Positions 18,645 to 27,469 of a stretch of DNA of 64,000 nucleotides are shown in pieces; position 1 is the first letter of the stretch; every line of letters starts with the position of its first letter. The DNA comes from Mariniradius saccharolyticus AK6 (GTDB taxonomy: Bacteria > Bacteroidota > Bacteroidia > Cytophagales > Cyclobacteriaceae). A model generated the notes under the pieces. The model saw nothing but the letters and a program-made list of their open reading frames with translations. It searched no databases and was not told where the DNA came from. Position numbers and translations under genes: made by a program. The stretch covers positions 124,001 through 188,000 of the forward strand of contig NZ_AMZY02000005.1 of the NCBI RefSeq assembly GCF_000330725.2, written 5' to 3'.

Positions 18645-20264
18645 ATGGGCAACCATAGGAAAATAGAAATCATGGACACGACCCTGAGGGATGGAGAACA
18701 GACCTCGGGGGTTTCCTTTATGCCTTTGGAAAAGCTTCAAATTGCAAAGCTCCTGCTGGACGAGCTAAAGGTGGACCGCATTGAGGTGGCATCGGCTCGG
18801 GTTTCCGAGGGAGAAATGGAAGGCGTGAAGCGCATCACCCAGTGGGCTTCAGAGAAAGGCTATTTGGAAAAAGTCGAAGTGTTGGGTTTTGTGGACACGC
18901 CTGCTTCTGTCGATTGGATTGTGGAGGCAGGAGGACGTGTATTAAATCTTTTGACGAAAGGCTCGCTCAACCACCTCATCCACCAATTGCGGAAAACCCA
19001 GGAACAACATTTTGCGGATATCCAAAAATGCGTGGCCTATGCCCGCTCCAAGGGACTAAGTGTCAATGTCTATCTCGAAGACTGGTCCAACGGCATGCGC
19101 AATTCCCTCGAATACACCATGAACCTGATCGAGATGCTGGCACAACTACGTGTCCGCAGGATTATGCTGCCGGATACCTTGGGGCTTCTGAATCCCCGTG
19201 AGGTGGCACATTTCGTGAAGCTGATCACCTCCGAATTCCCAGATACCCATTTTGACTTCCATGCACACAATGACTACGATTTGTCAGTCGCCAATGTGTT
19301 GGAAGCAATCTACAACGGCATTGGAGGCATCCACACGACTGTGAATGGCTTAGGAGAAAGGGCCGGAAACGCACCATTGGAGTCAGTCATCGCCGTATTG
19401 AAGGATTTCACGGATTTCAGAATCGGGGTGAAGGAAAACAAGATCTACCGGGTCAGCAAGTTGGTGGAGCAGTTTTCGGGACAGCATATCCCAGCCAACA
19501 AACCTGTAGTTGGTGAAAATGTCTTTACCCAAACCGCTGGCATCCATGCGGACGGGGACAATAAGAAAAACCTGTATTTCAACGACCTGATGCCCGAGCG
19601 GTTTGGCAGACAGCGGAAATATGCCTTGGGGAAAACCTCAGGCAAAGCCAATATCCTCAAAAATCTCCAAGAACTTGGGATCTCACTTGAACCCGAAGAG
19701 CTCGCTAAGGTGACCCAAAAGATCATTGAGTTGGGGGATAAAAAAGAGCGGGTTACCACGGAAGACTTGCCCTACATCATTTCCGATGTGTTGCAAAACA
19801 ACTCCATTACCCACAACATCTATATCGAAGGATATAACCTGAGCCATTCCAAAGGACTAAGGCCCACCGTTCAACTCAAGATGAATATCGATGGCCAAAG
19901 CTACGAGGAGGGTTCATCAGGCGATGGACAGTATGATGCATTTATGAAAGCCCTGAAGAAGATCTATAAATCTCTCGACCGGGAACTTCCGATATTAACA
20001 AACTACCACGTGACCATTCCACCGGGTGGAAAAACCGATGCCTTCGTGGAAACAGTCATCACCTGGGACTATGGACGGATATTCAAGACCAAAGGCTTGG
20101 ACAGTGACCAAACGGTAGCGGCCCTGAAGGCCACCGAAAAAATGCTCAACATCATCGAACAACTCGACAAAGGAAAATCTGGGCCTTTCAAAGCGAGGCC
20201 AGAAATAATTGAACAAGACAACAACAGTTTTTATGGAAATGAATATAGCGCTGTTACCAGGTGA
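18645..20264 (+). CDS. Citramalate / 2-isopropylmalate synthase-like enzyme
   Basis: A second HMGL-like synthase of 539 residues. It has [15 protein letters not shown], the metal site [28 protein letters not shown], and a C-terminal LeuA-type regulatory domain ([24 protein letters not shown]). The operon lacks ilvA, so citramalate synthase (pyruvate plus acetyl-CoA) feeding LeuCD and LeuB to give 2-oxobutyrate is attractive. Motifs alone do not separate this from isopropylmalate or homocitrate synthase. An ATG at 18645 is preferred over an in-frame TTG at 18585. It overlaps leuB by 32 nt. Confidence 0.8.
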   Translation: MGNHRKIEIMDTTLRDGEQTSGVSFMPLEKLQIAKLLLDELKVDRIEVASARVSEGEMEGVKRITQWASEKGYLEKVEVLGFVDTPASVDWIVEAGGRVLNLLTKGSLNHLIHQLRKTQEQHFADIQKCVAYARSKGLSVNVYLEDWSNGMRNSLEYTMNLIEMLAQLRVRRIMLPDTLGLLNPREVAHFVKLITSEFPDTHFDFHAHNDYDLSVANVLEAIYNGIGGIHTTVNGLGERAGNAPLESVIAVLKDFTDFRIGVKENKIYRVSKLVEQFSGQHIPANKPVVGENVFTQTAGIHADGDNKKNLYFNDLMPERFGRQRKYALGKTSGKANILKNLQELGISLEPEELAKVTQKIIELGDKKERVTTEDLPYIISDVLQNNSITHNIYIEGYNLSHSKGLRPTVQLKMNIDGQSYEEGSSGDGQYDAFMKALKKIYKSLDRELPILTNYHVTIPPGGKTDAFVETVITWDYGRIFKTKGLDSDQTVAALKATEKMLNIIEQLDKGKSGPFKARPEIIEQDNNSFYGNEYSAVTR

Positions 20265-21294
20265 CGGTATCGGTCCGGAGGTAATCGCCCAAGCAGTAAA
20301 GGTAGTCAAAGCAGTTGGAGCCAAGTTTGGCCATAAAATCAAGTTTGAGGAAGCTCCAGTCGGGGCGACCGCGATTGATTTGGTGGGTGATCCATATCCT
20401 GAAAGTACCCATGAAGTGTGCCTCAGGGCTGATGCGGTGCTTTTCGGCGCCATCGGCGATCCGAAATACGATAACAACCCCAAAGCCAAAGTGAGACCAG
20501 AACAGGGCCTTCTGAGAATGCGGCAGAAGCTTGGACTATTTGCCAACGTCAGGCCTACTTTTACTTTTCCTTCGCTCATCCATAAGTCTCCGCTGAAACT
20601 GGAGCGTGTCGAAGGGGTGGATTTTGTTTTCTTCAGGGAATTGACTGGAGGTATCTATTTCGGTGAACCAAGGGGTAGAAATGAACAAGGCACCAAGGCT
20701 TTTGATACCAATGTATATACCAAAGAGGAAATCACACGCCTTGCAAGGATGGGATTCGAAGCCGCGCAGAGGAGGCGAAAACTCTTGACCTGTGTAGATA
20801 AAGCAAATGTATTGGCTACTTCCAGACTTTGGAGGGAAACGGTCCAGGAACTTGCCCCAGAATATCCAGATGTAAAGGTCGAATACGAGTTTGTGGATGC
20901 CGTAGCCATGCGGCTGATCCAATGGCCAAAGGCTTATGACGTGTTGATTACGGAAAACCTGTTTGGCGATATCCTGACCGACGAAGCCTCAGTCATTTCT
21001 GGATCAATGGGACTGATGCCTTCGGCTTCGGTGGGCACGGACAACAAGCTCTTTGAACCTATCCACGGCTCCTATCCACAGGCTGCTGGCAAGGACATTG
21101 CCAATCCATTGGCTACGGTGCTTTCCGCAGCGATGATGTTTGACTATGCTTTCGGACTCAAGGCAGAAGCGCAGGCCATCACCGATGTGGTCAACAAATC
21201 CTTGGCCGCAGGGATTGTGACAGAAGATATCGCTGAAGGAGGAAAAGCTTATAAAACCTCTGAGGTTGGGGATTGGCTGGCTGCAAACCTCTGA
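20233..21294 (+). CDS. leuB: 3-isopropylmalate dehydrogenase
   Basis: NAD-dependent oxidative decarboxylase of the leucine pathway, about 354 residues. Motifs are [24 protein letters not shown], and the metal/cofactor region [20 protein letters not shown]. It can also act on methylmalate. The start at 20233 (or ATG 20239) lies inside the end of the preceding gene, implying translational coupling. It is the last gene of the operon, with a terminator 20 nt downstream. Confidence 0.96.
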   Translation: MEMNIALLPGDGIGPEVIAQAVKVVKAVGAKFGHKIKFEEAPVGATAIDLVGDPYPESTHEVCLRADAVLFGAIGDPKYDNNPKAKVRPEQGLLRMRQKLGLFANVRPTFTFPSLIHKSPLKLERVEGVDFVFFRELTGGIYFGEPRGRNEQGTKAFDTNVYTKEEITRLARMGFEAAQRRRKLLTCVDKANVLATSRLWRETVQELAPEYPDVKVEYEFVDAVAMRLIQWPKAYDVLITENLFGDILTDEASVISGSMGLMPSASVGTDNKLFEPIHGSYPQAAGKDIANPLATVLSAAMMFDYAFGLKAEAQAITDVVNKSLAAGIVTEDIAEGGKAYKTSEVGDWLAANL

Positions 21295-21314
21295 TAGCAA
21301 TTTCACCGAAATTC

Positions 21315-21353
21315 GAATCCTGCCAAGCGTTCCTTGACAGGATTCTTTTTTTT
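21315..21353 (+). terminator. Terminator of the ilv-leu operon
   Basis: The stem GAATCCTG / CAGGATTC has an inner CAAG / CTTG extension across one mismatch, a 5-nt loop and then eight T. It sits directly after leuB. truA begins only 14 nt beyond the T run, so truA transcription would come from readthrough or from a promoter inside leuB. Confidence 0.85.
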
Positions 21354-21366
21354 CAACCAAATCGAT

Positions 21367-22152
21367 ATGCAAAGCAATTGGTATACTTACCTCTTCCATG
21401 TACAATACCTCGGCTTGCGCTACGCTGGCTGGCAAAAACAGGAAGGTGTCCGCACCATCCAAGGGACTTTGGAGCGAACATTCCGTCATTCTTTGGGCGA
21501 GGAGCGATTCAAGATACTCGGAGCTGGCAGAACAGATGCAGGAGTTTCGGCGAATCGGGCTGCATTTGAGTTGTTTTCTCCAGTACCGATTGAGTTAGGC
21601 ACTATCTGCTATCAGGTCAACCAGTATTTGCCCACAGATATCCGGTTATTGGAAGTGCGGGAAGTTGGGAAGGACTTCAATATCATCCACGACGTGGCAT
21701 GGAAGGAGTACCGGTACAACTTAGCATTCGGGGAAAAATTCCATCCGTTCGCAGGGGGATATCTCAGTTACTTTGCTGGCAATCCGGATATTGAGTTAAT
21801 GCAGGAAGGCCTCGCTTTATTGAAGGGAATGCATGATTTTAGGCGATTTTGCTCCGTAGATAAGATTACCGACAATTATGTGAGGACGATCTTGGAAACC
21901 TCCTTTTCCCGACATCCGCAAGCAGGCCTTGGCTACATTCCCGAACAGAGTTATACGATGGAGTTCAAAGGAAAGGGATTTCTACGTTACCAGGTTAGAA
22001 TCATGGTTGGGGCCTTGATTGACTTGGGATTGGGGAAACTGAGTTTGGCTGAATTTGAGGAAGCACTTTCCGGACAAGGCAGCGGCGCCATCGCCATCCA
22101 AGCCCCAGCGCATGGATTGGTTTTGGAAAATGTGGTTTTCAGAAACATATAG
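21367..22152 (+). CDS. truA: tRNA pseudouridine synthase A
   Basis: Modifies uridines 38-40 of the tRNA anticodon arm. It has 261 residues. The catalytic Asp is in GAGRTDAGVSANR, and the family landmarks GLRYAGWQKQ and FLRYQVRIMVGALIDLG are present. An ATG at 21367 is favoured; an upstream in-frame TTG would start inside the operon terminator. It faces fabI convergently with 69 bp between them. Confidence 0.92.
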   Translation: MQSNWYTYLFHVQYLGLRYAGWQKQEGVRTIQGTLERTFRHSLGEERFKILGAGRTDAGVSANRAAFELFSPVPIELGTICYQVNQYLPTDIRLLEVREVGKDFNIIHDVAWKEYRYNLAFGEKFHPFAGGYLSYFAGNPDIELMQEGLALLKGMHDFRRFCSVDKITDNYVRTILETSFSRHPQAGLGYIPEQSYTMEFKGKGFLRYQVRIMVGALIDLGLGKLSLAEFEEALSGQGSGAIAIQAPAHGLVLENVVFRNI

Positions 22153-22221
22153 CCAAAAAGAAAGGGCCGAAGCCCTAAATGAAGGATGACGGTGATTTGT
22201 GGTCACCGCAAATCCGTTATT

Positions 22222-23037
22222 TCACAAATCCTTGAACTGCTCCATCAATTCCTCGGAAATACCCGTCGTCGAATACCCACCGTCATGGAAGAGATTTTGC
22301 ATGGTGACAAATCTTGTAAGGTCTGAAAACAGCGTGATGATATAGTCCGCGCATGCTTCTGCGGAGGCATTGCCAAGTGGGGACATTTTATCCGCAAAAT
22401 TGAAAAACGCGTCAAATCCACCGATCCCTGTTCCAGCAGTTGTTTTAGTCGGAGATTGGGAAATGGTATTGACACGGACTTTTTTCATCTTTCCAAGTCG
22501 GTAGCCATAGCCACGCGCGATGCTTTCCAAAAGCGCCTTGGCATCCGCCATGTCAGTATAGAATGGATAAACCCTTTGTGCAGCGATATAGGAGAGACCA
22601 ACGATGGAGCTCCACTCGTTGAGGACATCCATTTTCTCAGCTACGTGCATCATCTTATGGAAGGAAATGGCTGACACGTCATAAGACTTATTCATCCAGT
22701 CGTAATTCAGGTCTCCATAGGAACGGCCTTTTCGGATATTGGGGGACATCCCGATAGAGTGGAGCAAAAAGTCAAAGTTACCTCCAAGGTATTCTTTCGA
22801 TTCTGCATACAGCTTTTCGATATCTTCCAAGGAAGTAGCATCAGCGGGAATTACGATCGTCTTGCAATGGTCCGCCAGTTCCTTGATCGCACCCATGCGC
22901 ATGGCAATTGGCGCATTTGTCAACACAAACTTTGCGCCTTGCTCGTGGGCTTTCAATGCCGCCTTCCAGGCAATGGAGTTTTCGTCCAATGCACCCGTGA
23001 TGATGCCCAGTTTCCCTTTCAATAGATTCTCAGCCAT
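22222..23037 (-). CDS. fabI: Enoyl-[acyl-carrier-protein] reductase (NADH)
   Basis: Final reductase of type II fatty acid elongation. It is an SDR-fold protein of about 271 residues. GIITGALDENSIAW is the FabI-type NADH loop, and YTDMADAK gives the Tyr-X6-Lys catalytic pair. SIGMSPNIRKGRSYGD forms the substrate-loop region. The start at 23037 (MAENLLKGK) fits the family N-terminus; an earlier in-frame codon would add 12 residues. Confidence 0.95.
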   Translation of the reverse strand: MAENLLKGKLGIITGALDENSIAWKAALKAHEQGAKFVLTNAPIAMRMGAIKELADHCKTIVIPADATSLEDIEKLYAESKEYLGGNFDFLLHSIGMSPNIRKGRSYGDLNYDWMNKSYDVSAISFHKMMHVAEKMDVLNEWSSIVGLSYIAAQRVYPFYTDMADAKALLESIARGYGYRLGKMKKVRVNTISQSPTKTTAGTGIGGFDAFFNFADKMSPLGNASAEACADYIITLFSDLTRFVTMQNLFHDGGYSTTGISEELMEQFKDL

Positions 23038-23149
23038 ATGTCTTTTTTGGTTGGTTGAATTGTCAAAGCCCAAAATTAATCAAAAAATTAAGAAATGGGC
23101 TTGCTATCCGCGAGGGCGTTTCGTTACCGCCCAGCTTGTTTGGCCGATT

Positions 23150-24802
23150 TTAGTTGGCCAGCAATTCCTTGGCACTTTCAAATGCGCTTGCCGATGGATT
23201 GGCCCCGGCGATCATTTTGGCGATTTCGGTGATCCTTTCTTCCTTGCCCAAAAGTCGTATTTTACTGATGGTTTTATCTGAGCTATTGTCTTTGTACACA
23301 AAGTAATGCTGATCGCCTTTGGCAGCGACCTGTGGCAAATGGCTGATGCAAATTACCTGGTGCTTTTTGGAGATTTCCTTCATCATCCTGACCATTTGCA
23401 GCGCAACCTCACCGGAAACACCTGTATCTATTTCGTCAAAAATCAATGTCGGAAGGGCCATTTTGTCCGCCATAATATATTTGATTGCAAAAATCAACCT
23501 CGAAAACTCCCCTCCCGATGCGACCTGCTTGAGTGCTTGGGGTTTGATTCCTTTGTTGGCGGAGAAAAGTATCTCGATCTGATCTACTCCGTTTTTTGAA
23601 GGAGCAATCCCCTGATGGATAAATTCCACCCGGGCATCTTCCATCCCCAATTGCTGCAGGAGCCTTTGGAGTTGGCTCGCAAATGGACTGAATCCCGACT
23701 TGCGCTTTTCAGTTAGGGCTTTTGCTTGTACAAGCATTTCTTTCTCGGCCTTGGTTTTTTCAATCCTAAGCTTCTCCAGGGATTCGTCCAGATTTTCGAC
23801 TTGGAATACCTTGTCGGCCAATTCCTTTTCAAGTTCAATCAACTTTTCTACGGAATCCAAACCATGCTTTTGCTGCAAATGATAGATATTGCTCAAGCGC
23901 TGACGGATGATTTCCAATTTCTCAAAATCCACCTCCAGTCCCGCATCCTCATCCTCCAAGCTTGCGGCGATGTCCTTCAGTTCGATTACCATACTTTGGA
24001 ACCGCTCGGAATATGCTTGGAACTTGTGGGCATAGCGCGTCAGTTGCTGTAGGCCCTGATTCGCCATGGAAAGCAATCGCAGTGCTCCAAACTGATCGTC
24101 TTGAAGTTGACCCAATATCTCCTGGATTTTGGATTTGATCTCCTCGGCATTTTCCAAGAGTTCCTGATCGGATTCCAGACTTTCCTGTTCCCCGGCCTGA
24201 AGTTGCAGTGCCGACAATTCCTCCAGTTGAAACTTATTGAAGTCGGCTTCCTTCTTCATCTCAGCCGCTTCATGCGTGAGCTTTTCTAAGGCCTTTGCGG
24301 TTTTTTGATAGATCCCGAAAGCTTCTTGATAGGCTTCAAACTCAGTTTTGCTTTGGGTAAAAACATCCACCAAACCCAATTGATAAGCTCCATCGCCCAG
24401 TCGGAGATTGTCGTGCTGAGAATGGATATCCATCAGAAAGAGCCCCAATTCCCGAAGTATATCAAGTCCGACGGGCGTATCGTTGACAAAAGCCCGCGAC
24501 TTTCCATTGGGGCTAATCTCCCTTCTGATGATGCATTCCGAATCAAAATCCAGGTCATTCGCCTTGAAAAAATCCTCCAAACCGTAGGTGCCGATTTGGA
24601 AACTCCCCTCTACCACGCATTTTTTTTCCTCGTCGAGCAAGGCCTTGGTATCAGCCCGATTTCCTAAAAGCAAACCCACAGCCCCAAGCATGATCGATTT
24701 CCCGGCTCCTGTTTCTCCCGTAATTGTATTGAGCGCACTATTGGGTTGCATCTCCAGGGACTGAATCAGGGCATAGTTGGAAATTCGGAGTGATTGCAGC
24801 AT
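23150..24802 (-). CDS. recN: DNA repair protein RecN
   Basis: SMC-like ATPase for double-strand break repair, 550 residues. The Walker A is ITGETGAGKSIMLGA near the N-terminus, followed by long coiled-coil arms (roughly 160-360), then the ABC signature region and Walker B LIFDEIDTGVSGEVA. An ATG at 24802 is chosen over a TTG three codons upstream. It is transcribed towards fabI, 112 bp away. Confidence 0.96.
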   Translation of the reverse strand: MLQSLRISNYALIQSLEMQPNSALNTITGETGAGKSIMLGAVGLLLGNRADTKALLDEEKKCVVEGSFQIGTYGLEDFFKANDLDFDSECIIRREISPNGKSRAFVNDTPVGLDILRELGLFLMDIHSQHDNLRLGDGAYQLGLVDVFTQSKTEFEAYQEAFGIYQKTAKALEKLTHEAAEMKKEADFNKFQLEELSALQLQAGEQESLESDQELLENAEEIKSKIQEILGQLQDDQFGALRLLSMANQGLQQLTRYAHKFQAYSERFQSMVIELKDIAASLEDEDAGLEVDFEKLEIIRQRLSNIYHLQQKHGLDSVEKLIELEKELADKVFQVENLDESLEKLRIEKTKAEKEMLVQAKALTEKRKSGFSPFASQLQRLLQQLGMEDARVEFIHQGIAPSKNGVDQIEILFSANKGIKPQALKQVASGGEFSRLIFAIKYIMADKMALPTLIFDEIDTGVSGEVALQMVRMMKEISKKHQVICISHLPQVAAKGDQHYFVYKDNSSDKTISKIRLLGKEERITEIAKMIAGANPSASAFESAKELLAN

Positions 24803-24929
24803 ACGGCTCAAATTACGAAGGCAAATCTAAGAAAATCCGACTGATCCTTTAAAGCTTGAGCATAGCCCATTCGGTCTTTCCGAAAAAATACTTAGACCCT
24901 TTGTGATCGGGATATATTCACAAACCGCT

Positions 24930-24960
24930 AAAAAAAGCCCGACCAAAACGATCGGGCTTA
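24930..24960 (-). terminator. Terminator after the sugar dehydrogenase gene
   Basis: The stem AAGCCCGA / TCGGGCTT encloses a 9-nt loop. On the minus strand it is followed by a T run (A tract at 24931-24936 on plus). It lies 16 bp beyond the stop of the gene at 24977, so it insulates recN from that gene. Confidence 0.8.
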
Positions 24961-24976
24961 GACGTACAATCGGATT

Positions 24977-26134
24977 TTATCGCTGCGGCACCAACTTGAC
25001 CAAAAGACTGGTCGCCTCCGTGATGGCATAAATGTACCCGTCTGGACTTTCGGACACTTGGCGTACCCGTCCGATATCCTTGAGCAGGGTTTCTTGGGAT
25101 TTATACTTCGTACCCTCCAATTCCACGCGGGCGATCTGCATTCCGGCAAGACCTGCCACGAGGATATTGCCTTTCCACTCGGGATATACATCGGAAGTCA
25201 CCAAAGCCATCCCGCAGGTGGCGATCGAAGGAACCCAATATGTCACCGGCTGTTCCATTCCTTCTTTTTCTGTCAATTCCGTCAAAATTGAGCCGTCATA
25301 ATTGATCCCATATGAAATCACCGGCCAACCATAGTTTTTTCCTTTTTCGATCAAATTCAACTCATCCCCTCCTTTGGGACCATGTTCGACGGCCCATATA
25401 CGGTTGTTGGCCTTATCATAGATCATGCCTTGTGGGTTTCTATTGCCATAAGTCCAGATTGAAGGAGAAGCGCCGGGTGTATTGACGAATGGGTTGTCAG
25501 CCGGGATACGGCCATCGTCGTGGATTCGGTGGATTTTGCCGTGGTCATTGTTAAGTTCTTGGGCGTTCATCGGGCGGGAACCTTTGTCACCGTTGGAAAA
25601 GTAGAGGTATCCATCGTTGTCAAAAACGATCCTCGAACCGAAGTGTCTTCCTCCCTCCCACTCTGGATTGCAGACAAAAATCTCCTGCAGGTCGGTGAGC
25701 GCGTTGCCGGAAAGTTTGGCCCTAGAGATCACCAAGACTTCGCCCTTGTCTGCCTTTCTGGCGTAGGAAAGGTAAATCCAGCCATTTTCGGCATATTTTG
25801 GATGCACCGCAATATCCAAAAGACCTGCTTGGTTGACCTCACTGACGGCAGGCACTCCACTGAGCTTGTTTCCCGTGAATTTGTCATCCTTGAAAACGAG
25901 GATTTCTCCTTTTCTCTCAGTAACGAGCATGGTGCCGTCAGGTAGCCATGTCATTCCCCAAGGGTTGATAAACTCTGTGTAAAGCGTATCAATTTTGAGC
26001 TTGAATTTCTCTGTTTGGACAGCAAATGGATCTGGGGCTACAACTTGTGTACTTTCTTCCTTTTCGGCGCAGGAAACCAATGCCGCAAACGAAGCGGCAG
26101 CTAATCCCAGATAAATGTTTTTGAAAGTCTTCAT
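24977..26134 (-). CDS. PQQ-dependent aldose sugar dehydrogenase-like lipoprotein
   Basis: A 385-residue six-bladed beta-propeller of the soluble glucose dehydrogenase / YliI family, which oxidises aldoses with PQQ. The N-terminal signal ends at a lipobox (LVSC, Cys near 22), so it is probably a periplasmic lipoprotein. Family signatures include NPWGMTWLPDGTMLVTERKG, GGRHFGSRIVFDNDGYLYFS and EHGPKGGDELN. Whether PQQ is made by this organism cannot be judged from the window. Confidence 0.85.
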   Translation of the reverse strand: MKTFKNIYLGLAAASFAALVSCAEKEESTQVVAPDPFAVQTEKFKLKIDTLYTEFINPWGMTWLPDGTMLVTERKGEILVFKDDKFTGNKLSGVPAVSEVNQAGLLDIAVHPKYAENGWIYLSYARKADKGEVLVISRAKLSGNALTDLQEIFVCNPEWEGGRHFGSRIVFDNDGYLYFSNGDKGSRPMNAQELNNDHGKIHRIHDDGRIPADNPFVNTPGASPSIWTYGNRNPQGMIYDKANNRIWAVEHGPKGGDELNLIEKGKNYGWPVISYGINYDGSILTELTEKEGMEQPVTYWVPSIATCGMALVTSDVYPEWKGNILVAGLAGMQIARVELEGTKYKSQETLLKDIGRVRQVSESPDGYIYAITEATSLLVKLVPQR

Positions 26135-26277
26135 GAATGGTTACGAATTTGCCGTAAAAATAATCAAATATCGGGCTGATTGTTTGGTGCTTTTGACGAA
26201 TGGCTGGTAGGTTTTGCCGAATAGCTTTTTAAAAATTGGATGGATTTCTATCTTTCGACCAATCAAATTTCACCGCT

Positions 26278-27399
26278 ATGCACAACCAAATCTGGATCAT
26301 GACTTCCGCTTTTGACCAACTCAATTTGGATCAAACCATTTCAAAGGCCAAAGAAATTGGCGTGCAGGGACTGGATCTGTGCGTGTTTAGACGGGATGGG
26401 ACAAGGGATGATTTTGTGGCCACCCATCTCGATTATGAGGTATTTGGACCGGATGATGCCAAGCGAATTGTGGACAAATTCAATAGTGCAGGATTACGCT
26501 TGTCGATCGGCGCTTTTGAAAACCTCATCGGGGGAGACCCGGCGCAGCGGGTGAAAAACCAAAACCATCTTTTGCGCCTCATCCGAATGGCATACTTACT
26601 CGGTGGCGATGAAAATGATGTCAAAGTGGGCTCCTTCGTGGGCTATAACCATGAACTGGGAATCCAAGAAAGTGGCTTTGAAAAAAACCTTGAGGAATTC
26701 CGAAGGGTATTTGCCCCCATCATCAAATACGCCGAGGACCTCGGCGTGAGTATATTGTACGAAAACTGCCCAATGGAAGGATGGCGCTCGTCTGGGTATA
26801 CGACAACCTTTAATAATCTACCAGGTGTATTGGCAGCCAGAAAGATCATGTACGAACTGGTCCCCAGTCCAAACCATGGGGAAATCTATGACCCTTCCCA
26901 CGACATTTGGCAAAATACCGACCCGATCGAAGTCATCCGACACACAGATATGACGCGCCTGAAGCGCATCCATGTCAAGTCTACCAGAAACATATCGGAT
27001 CCTTTTTGGGGAAATATGTACCCGATGCAGCGGGTACGGGAAGACTGGGCGAAAAAAGCTGGAATCCCTGTTAGCACCAACCCTTGGGATCGCCACCACT
27101 ACGAGGCGACACTCCCAGGATTTGGTCTCGGGGACAGCATGGATTGGAGGGCGTTTGTCCAAACGCTGCATGAAAAGGGCTTTTCGGGGCCTTTTGAAAT
27201 CGAGAACGAGGCCAAGCTATCCAAGCAAACAGGAAAAATGGCGGCGATCGTCCAGGGCTGCAAAGCTGCCGTACAAAATTTGGCCCCTCTGCTTTGGCCC
27301 CTGACTGAGAATGGGTTCGAATACGCCGAACCAATTAAGCCTTTGGTCAACTTGGCACGGAATGATGTGCCCTTGGTGACGATGAAGGATTTGGTTTGA
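26278..27399 (+). CDS. Xylose isomerase-like TIM-barrel sugar phosphate isomerase/epimerase
   Basis: A 373-residue AP-endonuclease-2/xylose isomerase-like barrel. Metal-ligand regions are ILYENCPMEGW (Glu), GEIYDPSHDIWQ (Asp/His), RIHVKSTR (His), and the C-terminal GPFEIENEA (Glu). No signal peptide is present with the 26278 start, so it is cytosolic. Related enzymes act on inositols or keto sugars, but the specific substrate is not readable here. It converges on clpB. Confidence 0.78.
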   Translation: MHNQIWIMTSAFDQLNLDQTISKAKEIGVQGLDLCVFRRDGTRDDFVATHLDYEVFGPDDAKRIVDKFNSAGLRLSIGAFENLIGGDPAQRVKNQNHLLRLIRMAYLLGGDENDVKVGSFVGYNHELGIQESGFEKNLEEFRRVFAPIIKYAEDLGVSILYENCPMEGWRSSGYTTTFNNLPGVLAARKIMYELVPSPNHGEIYDPSHDIWQNTDPIEVIRHTDMTRLKRIHVKSTRNISDPFWGNMYPMQRVREDWAKKAGIPVSTNPWDRHHYEATLPGFGLGDSMDWRAFVQTLHEKGFSGPFEIENEAKLSKQTGKMAAIVQGCKAAVQNLAPLLWPLTENGFEYAEPIKPLVNLARNDVPLVTMKDLV

Positions 27400-27415
27400 C
27401 ACCTTTGAGTGAAAT

Positions 27416-27447
27416 AAAAAAATCCCGAGAGCTATCTCACGGGATTT
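27416..27447 (-). terminator. Terminator of clpB
   Basis: AAATCCCG (27420-27427) pairs with CGGGATTT (27440-27447). On the minus strand the stem is followed by seven T. It sits between the convergent isomerase and clpB genes; the plus side lacks a clear T run. Confidence 0.75.
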
Positions 27448-27469
27448 CGATCTTAATCGACACGCTGTG

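Noticed and set aside
22190-22208. Short hairpin CGGTGA / TCACCG between truA and fabI
   Set aside because: Only 6 bp, no T run in either direction, so not called as a terminator.
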